This document shows, in pieces, positions 12,554-22,355 of a DNA stretch of 64,000 bases. Within the stretch, counting starts at the first letter, position 1. Every line of letters begins with the position of its first letter. The position numbers and the translations under genes are program-made. The notes below the pieces were generated by a model. The model did not search any database and was not told the DNA's origin. It was given only the letters and a program-made list of their open reading frames with translations. This stretch comes from Hemerocallis citrina. Taxonomy: Eukaryota; Streptophyta; Magnoliopsida; Asparagales; Asphodelaceae. The DNA lies in contig CM030364.1 of NCBI GenBank assembly GCA_017893485.1, positions 43,890,109-43,954,108 on the forward strand. Direction: 5' to 3'.

Positions 12554-13956
12554 TGCTGATTCTAGATTTTGATGATCACAACACACTGCAACATGTGTCT
12601 ATGCTATACAGCTAAAACTGCAGGTTGTACACACAAAAGACTATACAGCTGAACAACTGTACAAGCACAAAGGCTCAAGACTCAAGACTCGACTCAAGAC
12701 TCAAATCAAGACTCAAAATCAAGACTCAAGACTCAAGACCTCAAGCTCAAATATGTCAATATTTTGTCATGTCTTGTAAACAATGTAATTGTTTTTACTT
12801 TTGTTGAGTCTTAGCATGATTGTAAAGCCTTGTCACACACACATACACTCACTATTTTATAATGTGTGTTTTTCAAAAACAACAAAAAAAGAGTCAAAAC
12901 AGTTTGAAGTAATTTAACTGTTGAGTACCAGTTGACTGATGCCTCTGGCAGTCGACTGTCAGTACAAAACTGTTTAAATTTATTCAAACTCTGACCAGTC
13001 GACTCATTATGGCAACCCAGTCGACTGTTCGAGTGCTTTTGACCATTTTCTGTTTTCAAAATCGAATTTTCAAAATCAAAAGCTTTAAGATCCGTTGGTT
13101 GACAGTTGGAATAACTGTCTCCCAACGTCCAGGAGATCTAACTCTATAAATAGAGTTCAGATCTCACTGAAAAGATCTTACAACATACTTTTATATCCGA
13201 GCATTCTTTGAGAAATTTTAAGTGAAAAAGTGAGAAAAAGCTTTCAAGTTTAAATCCTCTGGTTCTCTACACTCAGTCCAGTATAACAACGATTTCGTTC
13301 TGGACTGGGTATAGAAGTCGACTTTGTTTTAGCCATGTGCAACAACACAATACACCAACAAGGCTATAGGTTGACTGTAAAGTTTTTCTTGTTTCTTTTT
13401 TATCTCGGTTGGAGAGTTAGACTCTAGGGTGTAGAGTCGGTCGTTCACTCTCGGTAGTAGAGTGGGTCTGCTTTCTCTTGTTGAGATAAAGGTCTACGGG
13501 TTAAACAAGGTTGTTGTCTTAACGCCGTAGGGTATTCTTGTAAACTTGTTTTTCAAGAATAGTGGAAATCTCAAGTGGGTTGCTTGGGGACTGGATGTAG
13601 GTCGGAAGGACCGAACCAGAATATATCTTGTGTACTCTGTGATTGGTTGTCTTGATCTTGCATTTACTTTTTGTTTACTTAAGATCTGTAAAACTTGTCT
13701 GGACAGTCGACTCCTTGCACTATCAGTCGACTGGTCAGTCTCGTAGAAGTTTTACATTTACTGTGCCTTTAGTCGCCTATCTCATATTTAAGTCGACTGC
13801 ACAGAGTTGTTATATTTTCTTTTATTTGATTATATCAGTCGACTGGTTCACAACTAAGTCGACTGCACCGAAGAAAATTTTATTTATTCCGCAGTTTTTT
13901 AATTAACACTATTCACCCCCTTCTAGTGTTTGTTGCTTTGCCTACAGGATCCAACA
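12554..13956 (+). mobile_element. 5' LTR of the SIRE-like copia element
   Basis: It starts TGCTGATTC (the other copy has TGTTGATTC) and ends GGATCCAACA. It contains a TATA box at 13142-13153 and five pairs of the AGTCGACT palindrome. Pair positions (first A of each site) are 12930/12950, 12997/13019, 13705/13725, 13771/13791 and 13837/13857. An additional single site is at 13316. A CAAGACT-rich microrepeat at about 12668-12745 differs in length from the 3' LTR. Confidence 0.95.
13142..13153 (+). promoter_or_regulatory. TATA box of the copia 5' LTR
   Basis: CTCTATAAATAG is a near-consensus plant TATA box inside the LTR. The same sequence is at about 21532-21543 in the 3' LTR. Transcription toward gag would start about 30 bp downstream. 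Confidence 0.7.
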
Positions 13957-13957
13957 A

Positions 13958-13970
13958 TTGGTATCAGAGC
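13958..13970 (+). promoter_or_regulatory. Primer binding site (initiator tRNA-Met)
   Basis: TTGGTATCAGAGC follows the 5' LTR with a one-base spacer. It is the standard plant PBS, complementary to the 3' end of initiator tRNA-Met. It fixes the LTR end at 13956. Confidence 0.95.
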
Positions 13971-13983
13971 GAGGTTACAGGCT

Positions 13984-15150
13984 ATGGAAACTATTTCAAA
14001 TACTAATCAATACAATGAAGGCCAATCTACACAACGGCCACTGCTATTCGATGGAACGAACTACAATTATTGGAAGTGTCGAATGAGAATCTACCTCCAA
14101 TCAATCAACTACGAAATATGGCACATGACGGAGACGGAATTCACTGCCCCTACCATTCCATATGCACAATGGAATGATGATCAAAAGAACCAAACTATGA
14201 ACAATGCCAAAGCAATGAATGCATTATTTTGTGCACTCACAAAGGAAGAGTTCAACCGTGTATCAAATGCTACAACTGCACATCAAATCTGGCATACACT
14301 CGAGGTAACGAATGAAGGGACAAATAAAGCTAAAGAGTCTAAAATCTCTGTTCTTGTTCACAGGTTTGAGATGTTCCGAATGAAGGACAATGAAACCGTA
14401 TCCGAGATGATCACTAGATTTACTGATATCACAAACTCTCTTGTGGCACTTGGAAAGACTTACACTCAAGCAGAGATGGTTAGAAAAGTCCTACGTGCAC
14501 TCACTCCAGAATGGGAAAAGAAGACCACGGCACTAGAAGAAGCAAATGATTTGTCACAACTTTCGCTTGAGAATCTTGTGGAAAATCTCATGGCATACGA
14601 GGTTCAACTTGAAGATCGAAAGAAGGATGCAGAAGCACATCAAGCAAAGAAGAAATCTTTGGCTTTTAAATCCATGACAGACTCGGAAGATGAGGAAGAA
14701 GATGAAGAGGAGATAGCAATGTTTACCCGAAGATTCAAAAAATTCTTAAAGAAGGGTAAGTTTAATTCTAAAAATAGAGATTCTAATGACCCTCCTACTT
14801 GTTTCAGGTGCAATAAAACAGGTCACATGAAGAATGATTGTCCCCTAGAAAATGCAAAGAACAAGGGAAAAACATCCAACTTCAAGAAGGACAAATACTC
14901 AAAGAATAAATTTGCCAAGAACAAGAAGGCCTATCAAGCTACATGGGATGATAGTGATTCCTCTTCCGAAGAAGAAACGGATGAAAACAATGAAGTGGCA
15001 AATATGTGCTTTATGGCCACACAAGATCATGTAAGTAATGACTTCGACTCAGAAGATCTACTTGATGCCTTTAATGAAATATTTCAAGAATTAAAAAAGG
15101 GAAAGATTAGAGTTAAGAATCTAGAGAAAGTGAATCAAACACTTTCTTAA
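13984..15150 (+). CDS. Copia gag (capsid/nucleocapsid), first part up to an internal stop
   Basis: Gag forms the virus-like particle that packages element RNA in the cytoplasm. The first ATG after the PBS is at 13984. The N-terminus (RPLLFDGTNYNYWKCRMRIYL) is the typical copia gag start, followed by the UBN2-type capsid core (about residues 60-220). A zinc knuckle of CX2CX4HX4C type (CFRCNKTGHMKNDC, about residue 275) binds RNA. An acidic stretch (DSEDEEEDEEEIA) precedes it. The frame stops at TAA (15148-15150), but the same frame continues open to 15801, so the stop looks like a later lesion inside a longer gag. The motif order is sure. Whether this shortened product would assemble is not. 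Confidence 0.9.
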   Translation: METISNTNQYNEGQSTQRPLLFDGTNYNYWKCRMRIYLQSINYEIWHMTETEFTAPTIPYAQWNDDQKNQTMNNAKAMNALFCALTKEEFNRVSNATTAHQIWHTLEVTNEGTNKAKESKISVLVHRFEMFRMKDNETVSEMITRFTDITNSLVALGKTYTQAEMVRKVLRALTPEWEKKTTALEEANDLSQLSLENLVENLMAYEVQLEDRKKDAEAHQAKKKSLAFKSMTDSEDEEEDEEEIAMFTRRFKKFLKKGKFNSKNRDSNDPPTCFRCNKTGHMKNDCPLENAKNKGKTSNFKKDKYSKNKFAKNKKAYQATWDDSDSSSEEETDENNEVANMCFMATQDHVSNDFDSEDLLDAFNEIFQELKKGKIRVKNLEKVNQTLS

Positions 15151-15858
15151 GAAAATCTTAACCTTGATAAGGAAGTGAAATCTTTAAATTCTCGCATTGC
15201 AAGTTTAGATACTGATCTTGAATCTCTCAAAAAGAATTACGAAGAGATATCAAAGAACGTATCTAAATTTAACAAAGACAAAGAGAATTTAAATGATGTC
15301 CTTCATCATCAAGTAAAATCTAGTCAAAAATATGGTCTTGGTTTTAAAAATTCTTCTATAAAAGAATCTTCTGTTAAAAAGACTAGTAGAAATAAATCAG
15401 CATCTATTTCTAGTATTACACACAAATTATATGAATTTTTTGAAAAGCCTAAGGCTGTAAATTCTAGTGATAAAAGCAAATCTGACATTCGGTTAAGTCG
15501 ACTGAACCTATCTATCAGTCGTCTGTCCAGAGGAATTGAATCTTATTCAACAAGATCAAAACCTCATATAAGTCGACCCAGTGTACCATCAAGTCGACTG
15601 ACTCACACTATAAGTCGACTGAAGGACACTGTCAAGTCGACTGGACAGAACAAGTTTGTATGGGTTCCAGTCAGCTTAAATCAGAATGATAGAATTGCGT
15701 ATATTACTTCATATGTATTAAATGTGTGTAATTCTATTAATTATATTCCTGCTTATGGAGGAAGATCAAACTCTTCATGGGTTTGGTTTCCCCCAAACTA
15801 ATATGTTTTGGACCCAATAAAAAGGGTACCATATTTACCTTGAATTTTTTATAGGTAC
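15151..15858 (+). pseudogene. Gag C-terminal coiled coil and linker to protease
   Basis: The frame continues directly from gag after the TAA. It has a heptad-like coiled coil (residues such as VKSLNSRIASLDTDLESLKK), then a serine/lysine-rich linker up to 15801. The linker DNA contains six AGTCGACT-type sites (15496/15516 and 15571/15592/15613/15635). Most read as Ser-Arg-Leu, while the last shifts frame and reads Lys-Ser-Thr, so the DNA motif rather than the peptide seems to be conserved. Near 15790 the coding frame shifts at a run of C, and a TAG precedes the protease. The Gag and Pol frames are therefore separated by a stop, a shift and another stop. Confidence 0.75.
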
Positions 15859-18800
15859 CTAAGAAAGATCGCTGGATACTCGACAACGGATGTTCAAAAC
15901 ATATGACAGGACATGCCAACCTTCTATCCACCATTCAAAGCATAGATGGGGGAACTGCCACCTTTGGTGATAACAACAAAGGCAAAGTCATAGGTATCGG
16001 CATGGTCGGTAAAACTTCTAACCCAACCATAGAAAATGTATTATTAGTTAGTGGTTTAAAGCATAATCTATTAAGTATTAGTCAATTATGTGATAAAGGA
16101 TATAAAATAGTATTTGAAAAAGATGCATGTTTGATTTATGACTCTACTATGCAAAATGTTATTTTTCAAGGTTTTCGTAAAAATAATATTTATGAATTGT
16201 ATTTGAATGCAATTGAATTTTCAAATGATTTTTGTTTAATAGCCTCTAACAATAAATCTTGGCTATGGCATAGAAGATTTGGACATGTGAACATGAAGAA
16301 TCTCTCAAAATTATCTAAATATAACCTAGTTAAAGGACTGCCAAAACTATCCTTTAAAAAGGATAAGTTATGTGATGCATGTCAACTAGGAAAACAAATC
16401 AAATCCACTTTTAAAACAAAAGAAGTAATTTCTACTAGTAGGCCGCTCGAATTAATTCATATGGATTTATTTGGTCCTGCTAGAGTTGCTTCTTTAAATA
16501 AAAATAGATATGTATTTGTTTTAGTAGATTATTTTTCAAGATTCACTTGGACATTCTTTGTAAAACATAAAAATGATGCTTTTGATGAATTTGCACATTT
16601 TTGTAAACGTATTCAAAATCAAAGATCTCTAACCATAGTCACTATTAGAAGTGATCATGGTGGAGAATTTGAGAATGAAACATTTACAGAATATTGCAAC
16701 AAGAATGGTATAACACATTCATTTGCATTTCCTAGAGCTTCACCACAAAATGGAGTGGTTGAAAGGAAGAATAGGACTTTGCAAGAATGCGCACGTACCA
16801 TGCTTGTTGAAAGCAATTTACCAAAGCACTTTTGGGCTGAAGCTGTTGCTACAGCTTGTTATGTTTTAAATAGAATTCTTATAAGACCTAAGCTAAAGAA
16901 GACTTGTTATGAGTTGTTTTTTAACAAAATTCCTAAAGTCTCTTACTTTAAGACATTTGGTTGTAAGTATTTTATTCTAAACACAAAAGATAATTTAGAC
17001 AAATTTGATCCTAGATCTAATGAGGGTATCTTTTTAGGATACTCTAATAGGAGTAAAGCATATAGAATTTTCAATAAGTCTACAATGACTATTGAAGAGT
17101 CCATGCATGTTACATTCGATGAATCTCTACCTTCATCAACTTTAAATAAAGATGATGAAACTGATTCATCACCTTTAAATAATGTGATTAAATCTTTAGA
17201 ACAAACTAGTCTAGCTGATAAGTCGATTGATAAGGACTTCCAGTCGACTGATGTAAAGCAGTCGACTGAAGAACCTGTCAAGTCGACTGATCCTATTATG
17301 ATATCTTCAACTTTACCAAAATCATTTGTTGAAGTTAAAGATCATCCTCATGACTTAATAATTGGTGACATCTCCCATGGTATTCAGACACGTTCACATG
17401 TTAATATGATTTCTCATACAGCATTCTTATCGGATTTTGAACCGAAAAATATACAAGAAGCTTGTGAGAATGAATATTGGATGAATGCCATGCAAGATGA
17501 ACTAAACCAATTTATAAGGAATGATGTATGGGATTTAGTTCCACGACCTCCTGATCAGACTATTATTGGTACCAAATGGGTATTTAAAAATAAGCTAGAT
17601 GAATCAGGACAAGTTGTAAGGAACAAGACCAGATTAGTTTTTCAAGGGTATAATCAAGAAGAATGTATAGATTTTGATGAAACATATGCTCCTGTTGCTA
17701 GACTAGAATCTATTCGTATTTTATTATCTTTTGCTTGTTTCATGAATTTTATACTTTATCAAATGGATGTTAAAAGTGCTTTCCCTAATGGGTTTATTAA
17801 AGAAAATGTTTATGTTAAACAACCACCAGGTTTTGAACATGAACAATTTCCAGATCATGTTTACAAATTGAAAAAGGCTTTATACGGTCTTAAACAAGCA
17901 CCTCGTGCTTGGTATGATCGCCTGAAAACTTTTCTTTTAGAAACAAGATTTGAAATAGGTAAAGTAGACACTACATTGTTTATTAAGAGAGTTAAGAATG
18001 ATATCTTAATCATACAAATATATGTTGATGATATAATTTTTGGTTCTACTAATAATAATCTATGTCAAGAGTTTGCTAATACCATGAAAAACGAATTTGA
18101 GATGAGTCACATGGGCGAACTCAATTATTTCCTTGGACTTCAAATTAAGCAGTCCTCAAATGGCATATTTATCAATCAAGGAAAATATGCAAAGGAGTTA
18201 CTCAAACGTTTTAACATGGATAGTACTAGTAGTAAATCCACACCTATGGCTACTACTACTACTCTTGAAAAAGATATATTAGGTAAGAGTGTTGATCAAA
18301 AACTCTATCGAGGTATGATTGGTTCACTCTTATATATTACCGCAAGTAGACCAGATATTATGTTCAGCGTAAGTTTATGTGCTAGATATCAATCTAGTCC
18401 TAAAGAGTCTCATTTAAAAGCAGTGAAACGAATTTTAAGATACATTAAAGGCACATCTGAATATGGTTTATTTTATCCACGCACCGATAATTTTCAACTT
18501 CTGTCATATAGCGATGCTGATTTTGCTGGAAGCAAAACTGATCGCAAGAGCACTAGTGGTACATGTCACTTTTTGGGACATTCACTAGTCTCTTGGTGCA
18601 GTAAAAAGCAAAATTCCGTGTCCCTATCAACCACAGAAGCTGAGTATATCACTGCAAGTTTGGCATGTGCACAAATCTTGTGGATGAAACAAACTTTATT
18701 AGATTATGGTATTTCATTTGAAAAACCTTCAATTATGTGTGATAATACCAGTGAAATTAATCTATCTAAAAATCCGATTCAACATTTACGTACGAAACAT

Positions 18801-18974
18801 ATTGATATTCGACATCATTTTCTACGTGATCATGTTTTAAAAGGAGATATTTCTTTAGACTTTATCTCTACTGATAAACAAATAGCAGACATATTTACCA
18901 AACCCCTTAAAAAAGATACTTTTATTAACTTAAGAAGAGAACTAGGAATATGTGATTTTATTGATATTTGTTGA
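15859..18974 (+). CDS. Copia pol: protease, integrase, reverse transcriptase, RNase H
   Basis: A single open frame holds the copia order. The first ATG is 15903, but the domain starts at about 15862, so it is normally part of Gag-Pol. The protease site reads WILDNGCSKHMTG, where the family has D-S/T-G, so the aspartic protease is probably impaired. The integrase zinc region (HRRFGH ... CDACQLGK) is followed by the DDE core (HMDLFGP, IRSDHGGEF, GVVERKNR), all three acids present. RT has YQMDVKSAF and the catalytic YVDD (about residue 706 from 15903). RNase H has SDADFAGSKTDRKSTSG and TTEAEY. The frame ends at TGA 18972-18974. The integrase-RT linker contains four AGTCGACT-type sites (17221, 17242, 17260, 17281). 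Confidence 0.93.
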
Positions 18975-19455
18975 AAATTGTTTCTGTTAAGTCGACTGTG
19001 TTTTGAGTAAGTCGACTGTACTGTATTTTCATATATACCTATTTTGTTCTCTGACCAGTCGCCTGATCTTTAAACCAGTAGACTGATCAGCAGATATAAA
19101 AATTTAGTCTCGTCTCGACTAAGTCGACTGATATACCCTACCAGTCGACTGTCGCGAGTTCAAATGTCTTCAGCGACGATTCATCGCCGCTTTTGAGATA
19201 AAAATCTCATCTCTTTTTTCACTCGTGACCTTTTACCGTAGCCGCTGATCTCTATTCTCTCAATCTCAGCCTTCCATCTTCGGTTAAAAACACCTTTTCA
19301 CCGCCCCCTTCTTCACTTTTACCGATTTCAGTTTTTCCCCAAATCTCAAAACCCTAATCTGAGAAGAAGGTGTAGTCGACTCATCCGGCTGCTGTTGCTC
19401 GAATCAGTGCTGCTCTTTCTCTCTTTCTTTGGTAAAACCTCTCCTACTCCTTTTT
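18975..19455 (+). other. Copia intergenic region between pol and the extra ORF
   Basis: It is non-coding. It has three site pairs (18990/19010, 19057/19077, 19122/19143) and one single AGTCGACT at 19374. The stretch 19200-19430 is pyrimidine-rich and leader-like before the ATG at 19456. Confidence 0.7.
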
Positions 19456-20514
19456 ATGGCTCCTAAACAATCTAAGAGATCTCTTGAGGCTAGCTCCTCT
19501 CAAGATTACTCACAATACTTGTTGAGTCTGGATCTTCTAGAACGTTGGTTCTTAATGTGTAGTATTACTATATTTCCGGGTCATTTTGTTAACTTTGGAG
19601 ATTTGGATAGGTTTAATCTTGTACCCCTATTCCAAAATAGTAGCCTCTATGAATATCTTTCTCTTGTTAATCAACCCGATTATTACCCTCAACTAATCTA
19701 TCTCTTTTATACAAATATGAGAGTTGTCCAATTAAGAGATGGAAATGTTGTGATTCGTTCTTCAGTTAAAAATACCAAGATAACTCTCACACCTGAGAGG
19801 ATCAATCAAGTAATGGGTATTGATAACGAAGGACTTGATTTAGGTGACATAGTCCTTGATGACTTTTCTATCTTATCTAAAATGTTTTTACCTAATCAAG
19901 GACCCCCAATGACAAGCAAAAATATAACTCCTGTTGCCAAACTAGTTGCTAGAATACTTGCTTATAACATTCTTCCCAAAAGAGGAAGTTATGATCAGTA
20001 TTCGCTGGAATTGCAACAAGTTGTTTATGCCATTTTTGGTAAAATAGCTATTAATTGGGGTCGTGTCATTTTCTCTAAGCTTCAACAACATCATGTTCAT
20101 TTTCTACCCTTTGGAGGTCTCCTCACCAGGGTTTTTACAGCTTATGATATTGATCTCGCCTCCGAGACCAATGTCGTTAAGCAATATGAATGTTTCGATC
20201 GTGCTAGTTTAGCACGTATGAAGCTTCTTGATCCTCCTCCTAGAACAACCCCTAGGTCTCCTCCACCTTCTCAAGTTCCTTTGGCTTCTAGTGCTAGACC
20301 TTCAGCCTCCTCTAGCTCCTCTCTTCCCCATGCTAACTATGAAGATCCTGCTACTCTCTATGAATGTGTCAACTATCTTATGAAACATTCAGTCAATGTT
20401 GATTCTCAGCTTCAATCCCTTGACTCCAAAATTGATCACCTCACTGGTCTCTTCACCTCTCAAATTCACCCTCCTTCTCAAGCTGCTGATGAAGACTCCG
20501 ACGAAGACGATTGA
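19456..20514 (+). CDS. Extra ORF downstream of copia pol (function unknown)
   Basis: An intact frame of 352 residues starts MAPKQSKRSLEASSSQ. SIRE-type elements often carry an ORF here, called env-like in some. I see no signal peptide and no convincing membrane helix. The protein has a globular N-terminal two thirds (about residues 20-260) with the pattern VVQLRDGNVVIRSSV and TLTPERINQVMGI. From memory and unchecked, this resembles the 'putative plant transposon protein' domain found as an extra ORF in several plant retroelements. A proline/serine-rich linker follows (PPPRTTPRSPPPSQVP), then a short amphipathic helix and a very acidic end (DEDSDEDD). The Met at 19456 is the only ATG near the start. 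No nucleic-acid-enzyme motif is visible. It is intact although gag is broken. Confidence 0.8.
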   Translation: MAPKQSKRSLEASSSQDYSQYLLSLDLLERWFLMCSITIFPGHFVNFGDLDRFNLVPLFQNSSLYEYLSLVNQPDYYPQLIYLFYTNMRVVQLRDGNVVIRSSVKNTKITLTPERINQVMGIDNEGLDLGDIVLDDFSILSKMFLPNQGPPMTSKNITPVAKLVARILAYNILPKRGSYDQYSLELQQVVYAIFGKIAINWGRVIFSKLQQHHVHFLPFGGLLTRVFTAYDIDLASETNVVKQYECFDRASLARMKLLDPPPRTTPRSPPPSQVPLASSARPSASSSSSLPHANYEDPATLYECVNYLMKHSVNVDSQLQSLDSKIDHLTGLFTSQIHPPSQAADEDSDEDD

Positions 20515-20942
20515 AGCTTATTTTTCATTATTATGTAATTTTCTATTTTTTATATATTGATGAACTTATTTATGTATGAGACATTTCTTAGTTTATTTCT
20601 ATGTCTCTTAATGCACAAGACTGGTTATTTTTGTTTTTGTTGATGACAAAGGAGGAGAAATATCCTCTTATTTATCTGTGTTGATCTGTGTTTCTCCATG
20701 TGTTTACTTGTTTTACTGGTAAGTCGACTGCTAGAATGGCATAGTCGACTGATGTTACTGTATTCTGATGTTACAACTGTGTTTATGTTTTTTTATCTGT
20801 TCAGCCGACCGTCTCTATGATTTAAGTCGACTGATAACATCTATTTTATGTATGCATATTGTGTTTTTGATAGGGGGAGCCTTTTAAACCTATGCTTGTA
20901 TGTTCTATATAAATTGTTATCAGCTATTGTGTTGTCATCATC
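20515..20942 (+). other. Copia 3' untranslated region with palindrome pairs
   Basis: It is non-coding and T-rich. AGTCGACT pairs lie at 20722/20743 and 20803/20825 (the first of the latter is degenerate). A second PPT-like tract (acaaaggaggagaaa) occurs at about 20647-20661, some 300 bp before the true PPT. Confidence 0.7.
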
Positions 20943-20956
20943 AAAAAGGAGGAGAA
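20943..20956 (+). promoter_or_regulatory. Polypurine tract of the copia element
   Basis: AAAAAGGAGGAGAA lies immediately before the 3' LTR start TGTTGATTC. It is the expected plus-strand DNA primer site. Confidence 0.88.
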
Positions 20957-22355
20957 TGTTGATTCTTGATTTTGATGATCTTAACACACTGCAACATGTG
21001 TCTATGCTATACAGCTAAAACTGCAGGTTGTACACACAAAAGACTATACAGCTGAACAACTGTACAAGCACAAAGGCTCAAGACTCAAGACAAGACCCAA
21101 GACTCGAATCAAGACTCAAGACTCAAGACCTCAAGCTCAAATGTGTCAATATTTTGTCATGTCTTGTAAACAATGTAATTTTTTTTACTTTTGTTGAGTC
21201 TTAGCATGATTGTAAAGCCTTGTCACACACACATACACTCACTATTTTATAATGTGTGTTTTTCAAAAACAACAAAAAAAGAGTCAAAACAGTTTGAAGT
21301 AATTTAACTATTGAGTACCAGTCGACTGATGCCTCTGGCAGTCGACTGTCAGTACAAAATTATTTAAATTTATTCAAACTCTGACCAGTCGACTCATTAT
21401 GGCAACCCAGTCGACTGTTCGAGTGCTTTTGATCGTTTTCTGTTTTCAAAATCGAATTTTCAAAATCAAAAGCTTTAAGATCCGTTGGTTGACAGTTGGA
21501 ATAACTGTCTCCCAACGTCCAGGAGATCTAACTCTATAAATAGAGTTCAGATCTCACTGAAAAGATCTTACAACATACTTTTATATTTGAGCATTCTTTG
21601 AGAAATTTTAAGTGAAAAAGTGAGAAAAAGCTTTCAAGTTTAAATCCTCTGGTTCTCTACACTCAGTCCAGTATAACAACGATTTCGTTCTGGACTAGGT
21701 ATAGAAGTCGACCTTGTTTTAGCCACGTGCAACAACACAATACACCAACAAGGCTATAGTTTGACTGTAAAGTTTATCTTGTTTCTTTTTGCTCTCGGTT
21801 GGAGAGTTAGACTCTAGGGTGTAGAGTCGGTCGTTCACTCTCGGTAGTAGAGTGGGTCTGCTTTCTCTGGTTGAGAGAAAGGTCTACGGGTTAGACAAGG
21901 TTGCTGTCTTAACGCCGTAGGGTATTCTTGTAAACTTGTTTTTCAAGAATAGTGGAAATCTCAAGTGGGTTGCTTGGGGACTGGATGTAGGTCGGAAGGA
22001 CTGAACCAGGATATATCTTGTGTACTCTGTGATTGGTTGTCTTGAGCTTGCATTTACTTTTTGTTTACTTAAGATCTGTAAAACTTGTCTGGACAGTCGA
22101 CTCCTTGCACTATCAGTCGACTGGTCAGTCTCGTAGAAGTTGTACATTTACTGTGCCTTTAGTCGCCTGTCTCATCTTTAAGTCGACTGCACAGAGTTGT
22201 TATATTTTTTTTTATTTGATCATATCAGTCGACTGGTTCACAACTAAGTCGACAGCACCGAAGAAAATTTTATTTATTCCGCAGTTTTTTAATTAACACT
22301 ATTCACCCCCCCCCCCCCCCTCTAGTGTTTGTTGCTTCGCCTACAGGATCCAACA
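20957..22355 (+). mobile_element. 3' LTR of the SIRE-like copia element
   Basis: It matches 12554-13956 along its length, with scattered substitutions, one CAAGACT-repeat indel and a longer C run (about 22306-22320). Palindrome pairs are at 21320/21340, 21387/21409, 22095/22115, 22161/22181 and 22227/22247. It ends GGATCCAACA before CTCTC. Confidence 0.95.

Larger units (their letters stand above)
12554..22355 (+). mobile_element. Ty1/copia retrotransposon, SIRE/Maximus type, 9.8 kb
   Basis: The element has matching LTRs (12554-13956 and 20957-22355), a PBS complementary to initiator tRNA-Met, gag, pol in copia order (protease, integrase, RT, RNase H), an extra ORF after pol, and a PPT. Flanks are CTCGC (12549-12553) and CTCTC (22356-22360). 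Restoring a single copy keeps the interrupted gypsy frame open, so they are taken as a 5-bp target duplication with one later change. LTRs differ by a few percent by eye. Gag carries one internal stop, and gag and pol are out of frame, so activity in this copy is doubtful. Confidence 0.95.
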
